Below, piece after piece: positions 50,062-57,966 of a stretch of 64,000 nt of DNA. The first letter of the stretch is position 1. Each line of letters starts with the position of its first letter. Below the pieces are notes generated by a model. That model was not told the DNA's origin. It ran no database searches and saw only the letters and a list, made by a program, of their open reading frames with translations. The stretch is from Acidovorax sp. (GTDB lineage Bacteria; Pseudomonadota; Gammaproteobacteria; Burkholderiales; Burkholderiaceae_C). The stretch covers positions 47,428 to 111,427 of the forward strand of contig NZ_JADHVT010000002.1 of the NCBI RefSeq assembly GCF_016783915.1, given 5' to 3'. A program made the position numbers and the translations under genes.

Positions 50062-50095
50062 GATTTAATTACATAGACAGTAGAAAGAAAGCACC

Positions 50096-50488
50096 ATGCG
50101 CCACGGACACGGCCTTCGCAAACTCAACCGCACCAGCTCGCACCGCCTCGCGATGCTGCAGAACATGATGAACTCGCTCATCGAGCACGAAGTCATCAAG
50201 ACCACTGTTCCCAAGGCAAAGGAACTGCGCCGCGTGATCGAGCCCATGATCACCCTGGCCAAGGAAGATTCTCTCGCCAACCGTCGCTTGGCATTCAACC
50301 GTCTGCGTGACCGTGACAGCGTGACCAAGCTGTTCAACGACCTGGGCCCGCGTTTCAAGGTGCGTCCTGGCGGCTACACCCGTATTCTGAAGATGGGCTT
50401 CCGCGTGGGCGACAATGCGCCTATGGCCCTGGTCGAATTGGTCGATCGTGCTGCAGAAACTGAAAATAATTCGGCAGCAGCTGAATAA
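50096..50488 (+). CDS. rplQ: 50S ribosomal protein L17
   Basis: 130 aa. [58 protein letters not shown] is diagnostic. Preceded by a 154-nt structured leader with its own promoter and a weak AAAGAAAG ribosome site. The fMet tRNA promoter overlaps the end of this gene. Confidence 0.98.
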   Translation: MRHGHGLRKLNRTSSHRLAMLQNMMNSLIEHEVIKTTVPKAKELRRVIEPMITLAKEDSLANRRLAFNRLRDRDSVTKLFNDLGPRFKVRPGGYTRILKMGFRVGDNAPMALVELVDRAAETENNSAAAE

Positions 50489-50499
50489 TAGGGTATAAT
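50471..50499 (+). promoter_or_regulatory. Promoter of the initiator tRNA gene
   Basis: TCGGCA (50471-50476), a 17-bp spacer and consensus TATAAT (50494-50499), 12 nt before the mature tRNA 5' end, overlapping the rplQ stop codon. Confidence 0.65.
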
Positions 50500-50510
50500 T
50501 TATTTCTTAT

Positions 50511-50587
<77 letters not shown>

Positions 50588-50611
50588 AAACATAGCAAAT
50601 ACTGCTAAAGC

Positions 50612-50640
50612 AAAACGCCCACTTTTTAGTGGGCGTTTTT
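50612..50640 (+). terminator. Rho-independent terminator after the fMet tRNA gene
   Basis: AAAACGCCCAC and GTGGGCGTTTT pair around a T-rich loop and end in TTTTT. It closes the transcript of tRNA-fMet, and of rplQ if read through. Confidence 0.95.
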
Positions 50641-50737
50641 GTTTGTGCTCTTGGTCCACGGTCAGTGGGTGGACGAGCAGACCTGTCCGGCGACAATTGT
50701 TTTGTCCTGTGGAAGGTGGTGTCGGGCCTCGACAGGC

Positions 50738-51634
50738 TCACCGTCCAAACAGATCCGCCTTGGCGGCCTTGGTGATGGCCACCACACAAGGGTGTGTGAT
50801 GCGCCTTTCGATGGAGATCGCGAAAAACTCCTCCACCAAGTCTGAGGAGCGGCCAATAACCTCTACCCCAAACTGAGCAGTGGTCTCCTCATCCAGCACG
50901 GAGGGGGATGTGAAGATACCCCGGCCTTCCCGGCCAAAAGCATTCATCAGTGCGCTGTCGTCAAATTCACCGACCAGACGGGGTTGCAGGTGGTGCTTGT
51001 TCAGCCAGTGGTCGAGTTGCTGGCGTACGGACGACATAGGGCCCTGGATGAGCATGGGCGCACCGTGCAGGCATTCTGGGAAGGGCCCATCCAGCTGCGC
51101 CCGCAAAGCCGGGGCGCACAGAAAACTCATGCTGCTGGTGCCCAGGGGGTGGTTGAACGCTTTGACGCCGATTTTCTTGGACACTGGCTCGTCTGCCAGC
51201 ACCAAGTCCAGCTTGTGCAGGCTCAGCTGCGCAATCAATTCTGGAAACTTGCCTTCGTGGCAGGTCATGTGCACGCGCTGGGGCATACCCAGCGCAGGCT
51301 CCAGCAGGTGGTAGGCCACCGACTTGGCGATCGAGTCGGCCACGCCCACCCGGAACTCCAGTGGCTTCTCCTGTCCGCGCGACAGCCGGATCGATTTTTC
51401 CAGTTCGTCACCCAGCGCAAAGATCTGCTCGGCATACCCCAGGGCCACCCGTCCCTCGCTCGTCAGCTCCAGGCCGCGCCCCCTTTTGCGGAACAGGTCG
51501 TGGCCCAGCCATTCTTCCAACTGCTTGATCTGGCCGGACAGCGTTTGCGGGGTGGTGTTGAGCTGCTCACCGGCGCGCATCACACCGCCTGCCTTGGCCA
51601 CCGTCCAGAAATAGCGCAGGTGCTTGAAGTTCAT
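50738..51634 (-). CDS. nhaR: LysR-family regulator, NhaR-like
   Basis: 298 aa. The N-terminus MNFKHLRYFWTVAKAGGVMRAGEQLNTTPQTLSGQIKQLEEWLG with FRKRGRGLELTSEGR, and later LGEFDDSALMNAFGREGRGIF (here VGEFDDSALMNAF), follow E. coli NhaR closely along the whole length. NhaR activates the sodium/proton antiporter gene nhaA and other genes; no nhaA is next to it here. It is divergent from an IscR-like gene and probably autoregulated from the shared gap. Confidence 0.8.
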   Translation of the reverse strand: MNFKHLRYFWTVAKAGGVMRAGEQLNTTPQTLSGQIKQLEEWLGHDLFRKRGRGLELTSEGRVALGYAEQIFALGDELEKSIRLSRGQEKPLEFRVGVADSIAKSVAYHLLEPALGMPQRVHMTCHEGKFPELIAQLSLHKLDLVLADEPVSKKIGVKAFNHPLGTSSMSFLCAPALRAQLDGPFPECLHGAPMLIQGPMSSVRQQLDHWLNKHHLQPRLVGEFDDSALMNAFGREGRGIFTSPSVLDEETTAQFGVEVIGRSSDLVEEFFAISIERRITHPCVVAITKAAKADLFGR

Positions 51635-51658
51635 ACCGTCCCAACACTTCGTGTAATT

Positions 51659-51705
51659 CGAAGAATAAAACTCAATAAAACGAATATACGCGAAGTATAA
51701 AACTC
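51659..51705. promoter_or_regulatory. Shared control region: direct repeats and a LysR-type box
   Basis: CGAAGAATAAAACTC (51659-51673) and CGAAGTATAAAACTC (51691-51705) differ at one base and start 32 bp apart (three helical turns). ATAC-GCGAA-GTAT (51686-51698) is a LysR-type T-N11-A box. The gap is AT-rich and lies between the divergent regulators. Confidence 0.55.
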
Positions 51706-51784
51706 TCTACATTGACGTTTGGCAGCTTCCGTGGCGATCTGCGCCGCGGTCTGGAGCTGCCTGTGTTCACAAGGAGTAGCAACG

Positions 51785-52333
51785 ATGCGTATCACGACCC
51801 GAGGACAGCTGGCGGTGTCCGCCATGACCGACCTGGCACTGCGCCAGAAGATGCGGCCGGTGCCCTTGTCCACCATCAGCACACGGCAGGGGATTTCTCT
51901 GTCTTACCTTGAGCAGCTGTTCAGCGCACTGCGCCGCGCCGGCTTGGTGGACAGCACCCGGGGGCCCGGTGGCGGCTACACGCTGGCGCGGCGCGCGGAG
52001 CAGGTATCGGTGGCTGAAATCATCTTGGCGGTGGAGAACCTCAAGACCGACGAGCTGCAGAACCTGGGGCCCAGCCAGGCCGCCCAGGTCAAATCCATGA
52101 CCGGTGAACTGTGGACCAGCTTCAATTCCCGGGTGATGGAATACCTGCAGTCGGTGACGCTGCAGGACCTGGTCACCCAGGCGCTGGAGCAGGGTGCTGT
52201 CGTGGAGGAGAAGACCCCCGCTGCGCGCACCAAGTTGCCCCTGGCGCACAAGCCCCGCCCGTTGATGGCGCGGGTCAACGTGCCCAACTCGGTGTTTGCT
52301 CTGGGGACCGTGCCGATCCTTCAGCGCCGCTGA
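51785..52333 (+). CDS. Rrf2-family regulator, cysteine-less IscR homologue
   Basis: 182 aa. From the ATG at 51785 the winged helix (MRITTRGQLAVSAMTDLAL ... QGISLSYLEQLFSALRRAGLVDSTRGPGGGY) follows IscR almost residue for residue. The whole protein has no cysteine: aligned without gaps to E. coli IscR, the [2Fe-2S] ligands Cys92, Cys98, Cys104 and His107 are Gln92, Gln98, Ser104 and Gly107. It should behave like permanently cluster-free IscR. About 40 extra C-terminal residues are rich in Pro/Lys/Arg. No isc genes are nearby. Confidence 0.88.
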   Translation: MRITTRGQLAVSAMTDLALRQKMRPVPLSTISTRQGISLSYLEQLFSALRRAGLVDSTRGPGGGYTLARRAEQVSVAEIILAVENLKTDELQNLGPSQAAQVKSMTGELWTSFNSRVMEYLQSVTLQDLVTQALEQGAVVEEKTPAARTKLPLAHKPRPLMARVNVPNSVFALGTVPILQRR

Positions 52334-52417
52334 AGCGGATGTCGCGATATGGTGGTGCGGAGCGCTGTCAGCGGCGCCATGCACACGATCGCCCTGGCGC
52401 GGTGCCCCAGGCGGTGG

Positions 52418-53011
52418 CTACAGCTGGTGGGCCAGCTGCTTGATCCCCCGGATCAGCATCTCCACCGAGATAGCTACCAGGATCAGGCCCATCAGGCGCT
52501 CAAACGCCATCACCACGCGTTCGCCCACCAGGCGCTGGATGCGTTCGGCCAGTAGCAGCACCACGGCACACACGGCCATGGTGACGCACAGCGCGGCCAC
52601 CCATTCCCACCGGCGTTCCGGCGCCTGGGCCACCAACAGCATGACCGTGGCCAGTGCCGACGGGCCTGCCAGGGCAGGGATGGCGAGAGGAACGATCAAC
52701 GGCTCGCCTGGCAGCTCTGTTTGCGGTCCGTCCGCCGACGGAAAGATCATGCGCAGTGCGATCAGGAACAGCACCACCGCGCCCGCAATCTGCAGCGACA
52801 GATCGCTCAGGTTCATTACCCGCAGAAACTCAGCGCCAAAAAACAGGAACACCAGCAGCAGCGCAAACGCAATCAGCACCTCCCGCAGGATCACCCGCGC
52901 CCGGCGCTCGGGCGCCACGCCGCGCAGCGCGTTGGCAAAGATGGGGATGTTGCCCAGCGGATCGGTGATCAGCAGGAGCAGGATGGTGGCTGACGCGAAG
53001 GTGTAGCTCAC
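52418..53011 (-). CDS. marC: MarC-family integral membrane protein
   Basis: 197 aa with six hydrophobic helices. The family start SYTFASATILLLLITDPLGNIPIFANAL and later AIPALAGPSALATVMLL are typical of MarC/YchE proteins, whose role is still unclear despite the name. The start is the GTG at 53011, overlapping the stop of the VOC gene (GTGA), so translation of the two is coupled. Confidence 0.9.
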   Translation of the reverse strand: MSYTFASATILLLLITDPLGNIPIFANALRGVAPERRARVILREVLIAFALLLVFLFFGAEFLRVMNLSDLSLQIAGAVVLFLIALRMIFPSADGPQTELPGEPLIVPLAIPALAGPSALATVMLLVAQAPERRWEWVAALCVTMAVCAVVLLLAERIQRLVGERVVMAFERLMGLILVAISVEMLIRGIKQLAHQL

Positions 53012-53421
53012 GCTGCGTACACCGCGTCCAGCGAGCGAAAGCCCTTGATCTCGATCGGGTTGCCGCTGGGGTCGTGGAAGAACATCGTCCACTGTTCGCC
53101 GGGCTGGCCCTCAAAACGCACCTGGGGTTCCAGCACAAAGGCGGTGCCGGCGGCCTTGAGCCGTGCGGCCAGTGCATGCCAGTCGGTCAGCTCCAGGATG
53201 GCGCCGAAGTGCGGCATGGGCACCAGATGGTCGCCCACATGCCCGGTGCGGGCGCTGGCAAACGGGATGCCCAGGTGCAACGAGATCTGGTGACCAAAAA
53301 AATCGAAGTCCACCCAGGTGTCGGTGCTGCGGCCCTCCTGGCATCCGAGCACACCGCCGTAAAAGCGTCGGGCGGCGTCCAGGTCGGTGACGTGAAAAGC
53401 GAGGTGAAAGAGGCTGCGCAT
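53008..53421 (-). CDS. VOC-family (glyoxalase/dioxygenase fold) protein
   Basis: 137 aa. Paired beta-alpha-beta-beta-beta units: MRSLFHLAFHVTDLDAARRFYGGVLGC at the start with a metal-type His (FHLAFHV), and FFHDPSGNPIEIKGF at the end with the conserved Glu. GHQISLHLG in the middle adds another His. The family covers metal-dependent isomerases, dioxygenases and resistance proteins; substrate unknown. Translationally coupled to marC. Confidence 0.88.
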   Translation of the reverse strand: MRSLFHLAFHVTDLDAARRFYGGVLGCQEGRSTDTWVDFDFFGHQISLHLGIPFASARTGHVGDHLVPMPHFGAILELTDWHALAARLKAAGTAFVLEPQVRFEGQPGEQWTMFFHDPSGNPIEIKGFRSLDAVYAA

Positions 53422-53472
53422 CCTGCAAAGGATAGCAGCCGGGGCTGTGTTCCGGTCGCAGCGCTGAACCTG

Positions 53473-53847
53473 TCAGGCGACAGACGGATCGGCGGCCATG
53501 TTGTCAAACTTCTTGAAATACTGGCGCGCCATGGCCACCAGCTGGGCGTCGGTCGGGTGGTCGGCGGCCACCGAGTCCACCACCACATCGGCCACTGCCG
53601 CATGGTGCTTGGTCGCCCAGTCGCGGAACTGGTTGCGCACCAGGCCTGGGCCTGCCAGCAGCACCTCGCGGGTGTGGGTGAGTGCCTGGGCCACATCGGC
53701 AAAAAACGGCGTGAGGTCGTCGGCCTTGCCCTGGTGCTTGTGGTGGCTGCGGGACTTGATGCGCTGGGCTTCGGCGTGTTCGCGGTCGAACATCACCACA
53801 TGGGCTTCGGACTGGTCCATCCAGACAACGGCGTGAAAAGTGCTCAT
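53473..53847 (-). CDS. Small conserved protein, 'translational machinery protein' type (eRF1-like fold suspected)
   Basis: 124 aa from the ATG at 53847. MSTFHAVVWMDQSEAHVVMFDREHAEAQRIKSRSHHKHQGKADDL, then EVLLAGPGLVRNQFRDW and ADHPTDAQLVAMARQYFKKFD. From memory this family is widespread in betaproteobacteria, usually annotated 'translational machinery protein', and resembles the archaeal-eRF1-like/host-attachment proteins. No experimental role known to me. It sits beside a DksA/TraR-type gene on the same strand. Confidence 0.7.
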   Translation of the reverse strand: MSTFHAVVWMDQSEAHVVMFDREHAEAQRIKSRSHHKHQGKADDLTPFFADVAQALTHTREVLLAGPGLVRNQFRDWATKHHAAVADVVVDSVAADHPTDAQLVAMARQYFKKFDNMAADPSVA

Positions 53848-53912
53848 GGGTCGGCTTTCTTGAAGTGGTGGCAAAAACGGGAAAGGAAATGGCCTGTATG
53901 CGCGAACTCTGC

Positions 53913-54284
53913 TCACGCAGCTCGGCGGTGTTGTTCGGCCTTTTCCTGGCAGTGCACGCAGCGTGCCGCCTCGGGCGTAGCGTGCAGGCGGGCGGCCGTG
54001 ATGTGGGTACCGCAGTCCGTGCACTCGCCATAGGTGCCTGCTTCAATGCGGGCCAGGGCAGCCTCGACAGCTGCCAGATGCGCGGTTTCGCGTTCGTCGA
54101 GGGCAAATTCCAGCTCGCGCTCGGTGGCGACCTGGGCGCGGGGGTCTTCGGGTTGTCCGAAATGGTCGGCAGCGGCCTCTGCGCGGCCGATGACACCGCC
54201 GCGCTGTGCGGCCAACTGGGCCAGCAGCTCGGATTGCTGGGCCAGCAATTGCTGGAGGAACGGTGCGGCTTGGGTCTTGTCCAT
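53913..54284 (-). CDS. DksA/TraR-type C4 zinc-finger protein
   Basis: 123 aa. An N-terminal coiled coil (LLAQQSELLAQLAAQRGG ... ELEFALDERETAHLAAVEAALARI) is followed by a zinc finger with Cys88, Cys91, Cys109 and Cys112 (CTDCG ... CVHC) and the typical GTYGECTDCG lead-in. DksA relatives enter the RNA polymerase secondary channel. The acidic Asp pair at the coiled-coil tip of true DksA is not evident, so polymerase activity cannot be assumed. 65 nt upstream of the preceding small gene. Confidence 0.85.
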   Translation of the reverse strand: MDKTQAAPFLQQLLAQQSELLAQLAAQRGGVIGRAEAAADHFGQPEDPRAQVATERELEFALDERETAHLAAVEAALARIEAGTYGECTDCGTHITAARLHATPEAARCVHCQEKAEQHRRAA

Positions 54285-54405
54285 GCGGGGTCTCCTCTGG
54301 GTGATCGGATACCTGCATGGTGCGCCTGTGCGCCATGCCCTGCGTTGACCAAGGTCAAGGGATGGCGCTCCGTGCCCGCCTCCCTGTTTTCACCGCTGGG
54401 CGGAC

Positions 54406-55053
54406 TCAGCGCTTGGGCGGCCGCGCCAGCATCTCGGCGGTGTTGGTCTTGCGGTCAGCGTTCACACGCTGCACGTGGGGGCGCTCGGCCATGCGGGCCA
54501 GGTATTCGCGCACCGGCAGGTCGGCCAGATAGTCGCGGCCATAGATGATTTTGGTGGCCGAGCTGACCAGCGGCAGGTGCACGATGGCAGCGCAGTCGGC
54601 CAGGGTGAAGGCGTCGCCGCCCACGTAGGGGCTGAACTTGGCCAGCTCGCCGAAGGCGGCAATGTTTTTCTCAAGCTGCGCTCCCACCTTCTCCTTGGTG
54701 GTGTCGCTCACGGTTCCGCCAAAGAAAGCCTGGGGATACAGGTTGCGTGCCACCAGCTCCAGATGCAACTCCAGAAAGGTGATCAGCTCGCGCACCTTGG
54801 CGGCCTGGTAGGGGTTGGCAGGGATCAGCGCTGGCTGCGGGTGGGCTGCCTCGATGTAGTCGGCCATCACGGCCGATTCGCACAGCGGCCCCTCGGGTGT
54901 GCGCAGGTAGGGCACCTTGCCCAGCGGGCTGGCGCTGCGGTCGGTCTCTCCCACCCAGGCCAGTTCTTCGGTGAAGGGCAGGCCCTTTTCGAGCAAGGCA
55001 AGCTTGACCTTGTTGTAGTAGTTGCTGGCCGAAAAGCCGCAGAGTGTGAGCAT
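54406..55053 (-). CDS. Glutathione S-transferase family protein
   Basis: 215 aa. N-terminal thioredoxin-like domain (MLTLCGFSASNYYNKVKLALLEKGLPF, with Ser8 or nearby residues as candidate for glutathione activation, and GKVPYLRTPEGPLCESAVMADYIE for glutathione binding) and an all-helical C-terminal domain (YVGGDAFTLADCAAIVHLPL). Substrate unknown. Stands alone. Confidence 0.93.
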   Translation of the reverse strand: MLTLCGFSASNYYNKVKLALLEKGLPFTEELAWVGETDRSASPLGKVPYLRTPEGPLCESAVMADYIEAAHPQPALIPANPYQAAKVRELITFLELHLELVARNLYPQAFFGGTVSDTTKEKVGAQLEKNIAAFGELAKFSPYVGGDAFTLADCAAIVHLPLVSSATKIIYGRDYLADLPVREYLARMAERPHVQRVNADRKTNTAEMLARPPKR

Positions 55054-55175
55054 GGTGTTGTCTCCGTTGTGGTGGTGAATGCAGCACGCATCCTAGGTGG
55101 GGGCGGGGGCGCAGTCCGTCGCGCAGATGACCCCGGTCAAGGACTGCCCACCCAGGCCCCCTACAATCCGCACCC

Positions 55176-55541
55176 ATGCCCTCCCTGCAAACCATTCGCA
55201 GCCTTCGCTGGCTCGCCCGCCTTGTGCTGGCGTGGTTTGTGTTGTCGATCGGCGTGGCGGTAGCGTCGCCGCTGGTCAATCCGCAGGCGATGGAGCTGAT
55301 CTGTTCGGGTTCGGGCGCCATCAAGGTACTGGTCAAGACGGACGACGGCGCCAAGGAAGTGTCCGGCCACACGCTGGACTGCCCGCTGTGCGCCCAGGTG
55401 GGCGCCCCCCCTCCCGCATCGCAGGCCCAGCTGCCTGTGGCGCACCCCCTTGCGCATGCCCTGCGCCCCATCCCCGCCGCGCACATTGCTGCGCGCACTG
55501 CCGCTCCGCTGCCGCCGCGCGGGCCTCCAGTTATCTCCTGA
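55176..55541 (+). CDS. DUF2946 protein
   Basis: 121 aa. An N-terminal hydrophobic helix (LARLVLAWFVLSIGVAVASP) acts as signal or anchor, followed by short segments with two Cys pairs in the style of DUF2946 (ELICSGSG ... TLDCPLCAQ) and a His/Pro/Ala-rich tail. DUF2946 genes often lie beside TonB receptors and copper genes; here it precedes both. Metal binding by the Cys/His residues is plausible but not shown. Confidence 0.8.
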   Translation: MPSLQTIRSLRWLARLVLAWFVLSIGVAVASPLVNPQAMELICSGSGAIKVLVKTDDGAKEVSGHTLDCPLCAQVGAPPPASQAQLPVAHPLAHALRPIPAAHIAARTAAPLPPRGPPVIS

Positions 55542-55543
55542 GA

Positions 55544-55604
55544 TTGCTATTGATTCGATAGCTTCTGGCGCATGATTTATCTGCGCTGGCGGCCTATTTG
55601 GCTT
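55544..55604. repeat. Interspersed short repeat between DUF2946 and the TonB receptor gene
   Basis: TTGCTATTGATTCGATAGCT (55544-55563), then a diverged TCTGCGCTGGCGGCC and TATTTGGC. The receptor's CAGGAG ribosome site follows directly. Confidence 0.65.
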
Positions 55605-55621
55605 GATTTTCAGGAGTTTCC

Positions 55622-57952
55622 ATGCGCAAAAGCCGCATGGCGCTGGCCGTGGCCAGTGCCTTTCCCCTCGCCCTTACCTTCACGGTCATCTGGGCCGTGC
55701 CCGCATTCGCCCAGAGCGCTGACAGCACCGGTGTTGGCTCCAACGCCCCCGTCAAGGAACTGGGCGTGGTTACCATCACCGGCGGCCAGCCCACCTCGCT
55801 GCCCACGCAGATCCCCACTACCATCGAGGGCGTGACGCGTGAGCAGATCGAGCATGCGATCAACGCCACCGACAGCGAAGACGCGCTCAAGTACCTGCCC
55901 AGCCTGCTGGTGCGCAAGCGCTACATCGGCGACTACAACCACGCCGTGCTGTCCACCCGCGCCTCGGGCACGGGCAACCCGGCGCGGTCCATGGTGTTTG
56001 CCGATGGCATTTTGCTGAGCAACTACCTGGGCAACGGCCCCACCAACGCGCCGCGCTGGATGCTGGTCACGCCGGAAGAAATTGAGCGCGTGGACGTGCT
56101 CTACGGCCCGTTTTCGGCCGCCTACGCAGGCAACTCGGTGGGTGCGGTGGTGGATTACGTCACGCGCATGCCGACAAAGTTCGAGGCGCACGGGCAGGTC
56201 AGCTATCAGCACCAGCCCTTTGACCTTTACAACACCAGCGGTACCTACGGCGGCAAGCAGGTGAGCGCCTCCGTGGGCAACAAGAATGGCGACTGGTCCT
56301 GGTTCCTCAACTTCAACAAGACGGACAGCGAAGGCCAGCCGCTCACCTTCCCCACGCGCCTGGTGTCTGCAGGCACCGTGGGCAATGCAGGCACGCCGGT
56401 GACGGGCGCGGTGCTGGGCAACAACCGCAGCAACCAGCCCTGGTACCTGCTGGGCACCGCCACGCAGTACCACACGCAGCAAGACCACATCAAGGCCAAG
56501 ATCGCCTACGACTTTTCGCCCACCGTGCGCGCCGCCTACACCTTCGGCTGGTGGCACAACGAATCCGAGGGGCGCCCCGCCAGCTACCTGCGCGATGCCA
56601 ATGGCAATGCGGTCTACAGCGGCACGGTCAACATCAATGGCCGCTCATTTGCGCTCGCGCCCACGGACTTCAATGTGTCCAACGAAGACCTCACACATTT
56701 CATGCACGGTCTGTCGGTCAAGAGCCGCACGCAGGGCGTGTTTGATTGGGAGGTGGCCGCCAGCCTGTACGACTACCAGACCGACACCCTGCGCGCCGCT
56801 ACCGTGGCGCTGCCTGCCGCGCTGAACGGTGGGGCAGGGCGCATCGTCAACAGCAAGGGCACGGGCTGGAACACGCTGGCCGCCAAGGGCACCTGGCGGC
56901 CCGATGGGCTGCAGGGCACGCACATCGTGGACTTTGGCCTGCAGCGCGACAGCTACAGGTTGCGCACCATAGAGAACGCCACCAGCAACTGGATCAGCGG
57001 TGATGCAGGCGCCCGCAACCAGGCCTTCAACGGCGACACGCAGCTCATTGGCCTGTGGGCGCAAGACACCTGGAAGATCGCGCCACGGTGGAAAGCCGTG
57101 CTGGGCGCCCGCGCCGAGCGCTGGAGCGCCAGCAACGGCCAGACGGGCAACGCCACCAACACGCTGAGCCACCCCGAGCGCAACGAAACCTATCTGTCGC
57201 CCAAGGCTGCCGTGGCCTACCAGGCCAATGAGCTGTGGGTGCTCAAGGCCTCCACCGGCCGCGCCGTGCGCATGCCCACCGTGGCCGAGCTGTACCAGGG
57301 CGGCATCAGCGGCAGCGGCACACTCATCAACAACGACCCCAACCTGAGGCCCGAAAAGAGCTGGACCACCGAGCTGACGGCGGAGCGTGACTTGGGCAAC
57401 GGCTTGCTGCGTCTGACGGCTTTCTTTGAGCGCACCAAGGACGCGCTTTACTCGCAAACCAATGTGCTCGTCACGCCCAATGTGACCAATGTGCAGAACG
57501 TGGACGCCATCGCTACCCGTGGCATTGAGCTGTCGTACCAGGCCGCCAATGTGTTCGTACGCGGACTGGAGCTGGGCAGCAGCCTGACCTGGACGGACTC
57601 CAAGATCACCAAAAACGACAAGTTCCCCGCCAGTGTTGGGAAGTGGCAGCCCCGCATCCCCGAGTGGCGTGCCACTGCCGTGGCCACTTATCGGCCCGAT
57701 GACAAGTGGTCGTACACCCTGGGCGCGCGTTACAGCGGCAAGCAGTACAGCACGCTCGACAACAGTGACCCCAACGGTTTTGCCTACCAGGGCGCGAGCC
57801 GCTACTTCACCACCGATGTGCGCGTGCGCTACCAGATCACCAAAGCGGTCAGCGCCGCCGTGGGCATCGACAACCTCAACAACTACCAGTTCTGGAACTT
57901 CCACCCCTACCCGCAGCGCAGCTACATGGCCGAGCTGAAGGTAAGCCTCTGA
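55622..57952 (+). CDS. TonB-dependent outer-membrane receptor, probable copper receptor
   Basis: 776 aa. Signal peptide to about residue 29 (ends VPAFAQ), then a plug domain (VEGVTREQIEHAINATDSEDALKYLPSLLVRKRY-like start, ERVDVLYGPFSAAYAGNSVGAVVDYVTR) and a 22-strand barrel with a final YMAELKVSL. Neither a siderophore nor B12 marker is evident. Because DUF2946, YcnI and PCu(A)C genes flank it on the same strand, copper or a copper complex is the likeliest ligand. An alternative is another metal chelate. Confidence 0.92.
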   Translation: MRKSRMALAVASAFPLALTFTVIWAVPAFAQSADSTGVGSNAPVKELGVVTITGGQPTSLPTQIPTTIEGVTREQIEHAINATDSEDALKYLPSLLVRKRYIGDYNHAVLSTRASGTGNPARSMVFADGILLSNYLGNGPTNAPRWMLVTPEEIERVDVLYGPFSAAYAGNSVGAVVDYVTRMPTKFEAHGQVSYQHQPFDLYNTSGTYGGKQVSASVGNKNGDWSWFLNFNKTDSEGQPLTFPTRLVSAGTVGNAGTPVTGAVLGNNRSNQPWYLLGTATQYHTQQDHIKAKIAYDFSPTVRAAYTFGWWHNESEGRPASYLRDANGNAVYSGTVNINGRSFALAPTDFNVSNEDLTHFMHGLSVKSRTQGVFDWEVAASLYDYQTDTLRAATVALPAALNGGAGRIVNSKGTGWNTLAAKGTWRPDGLQGTHIVDFGLQRDSYRLRTIENATSNWISGDAGARNQAFNGDTQLIGLWAQDTWKIAPRWKAVLGARAERWSASNGQTGNATNTLSHPERNETYLSPKAAVAYQANELWVLKASTGRAVRMPTVAELYQGGISGSGTLINNDPNLRPEKSWTTELTAERDLGNGLLRLTAFFERTKDALYSQTNVLVTPNVTNVQNVDAIATRGIELSYQAANVFVRGLELGSSLTWTDSKITKNDKFPASVGKWQPRIPEWRATAVATYRPDDKWSYTLGARYSGKQYSTLDNSDPNGFAYQGASRYFTTDVRVRYQITKAVSAAVGIDNLNNYQFWNFHPYPQRSYMAELKVSL

Positions 57953-57966
57953 AAGGAAAATATCCC

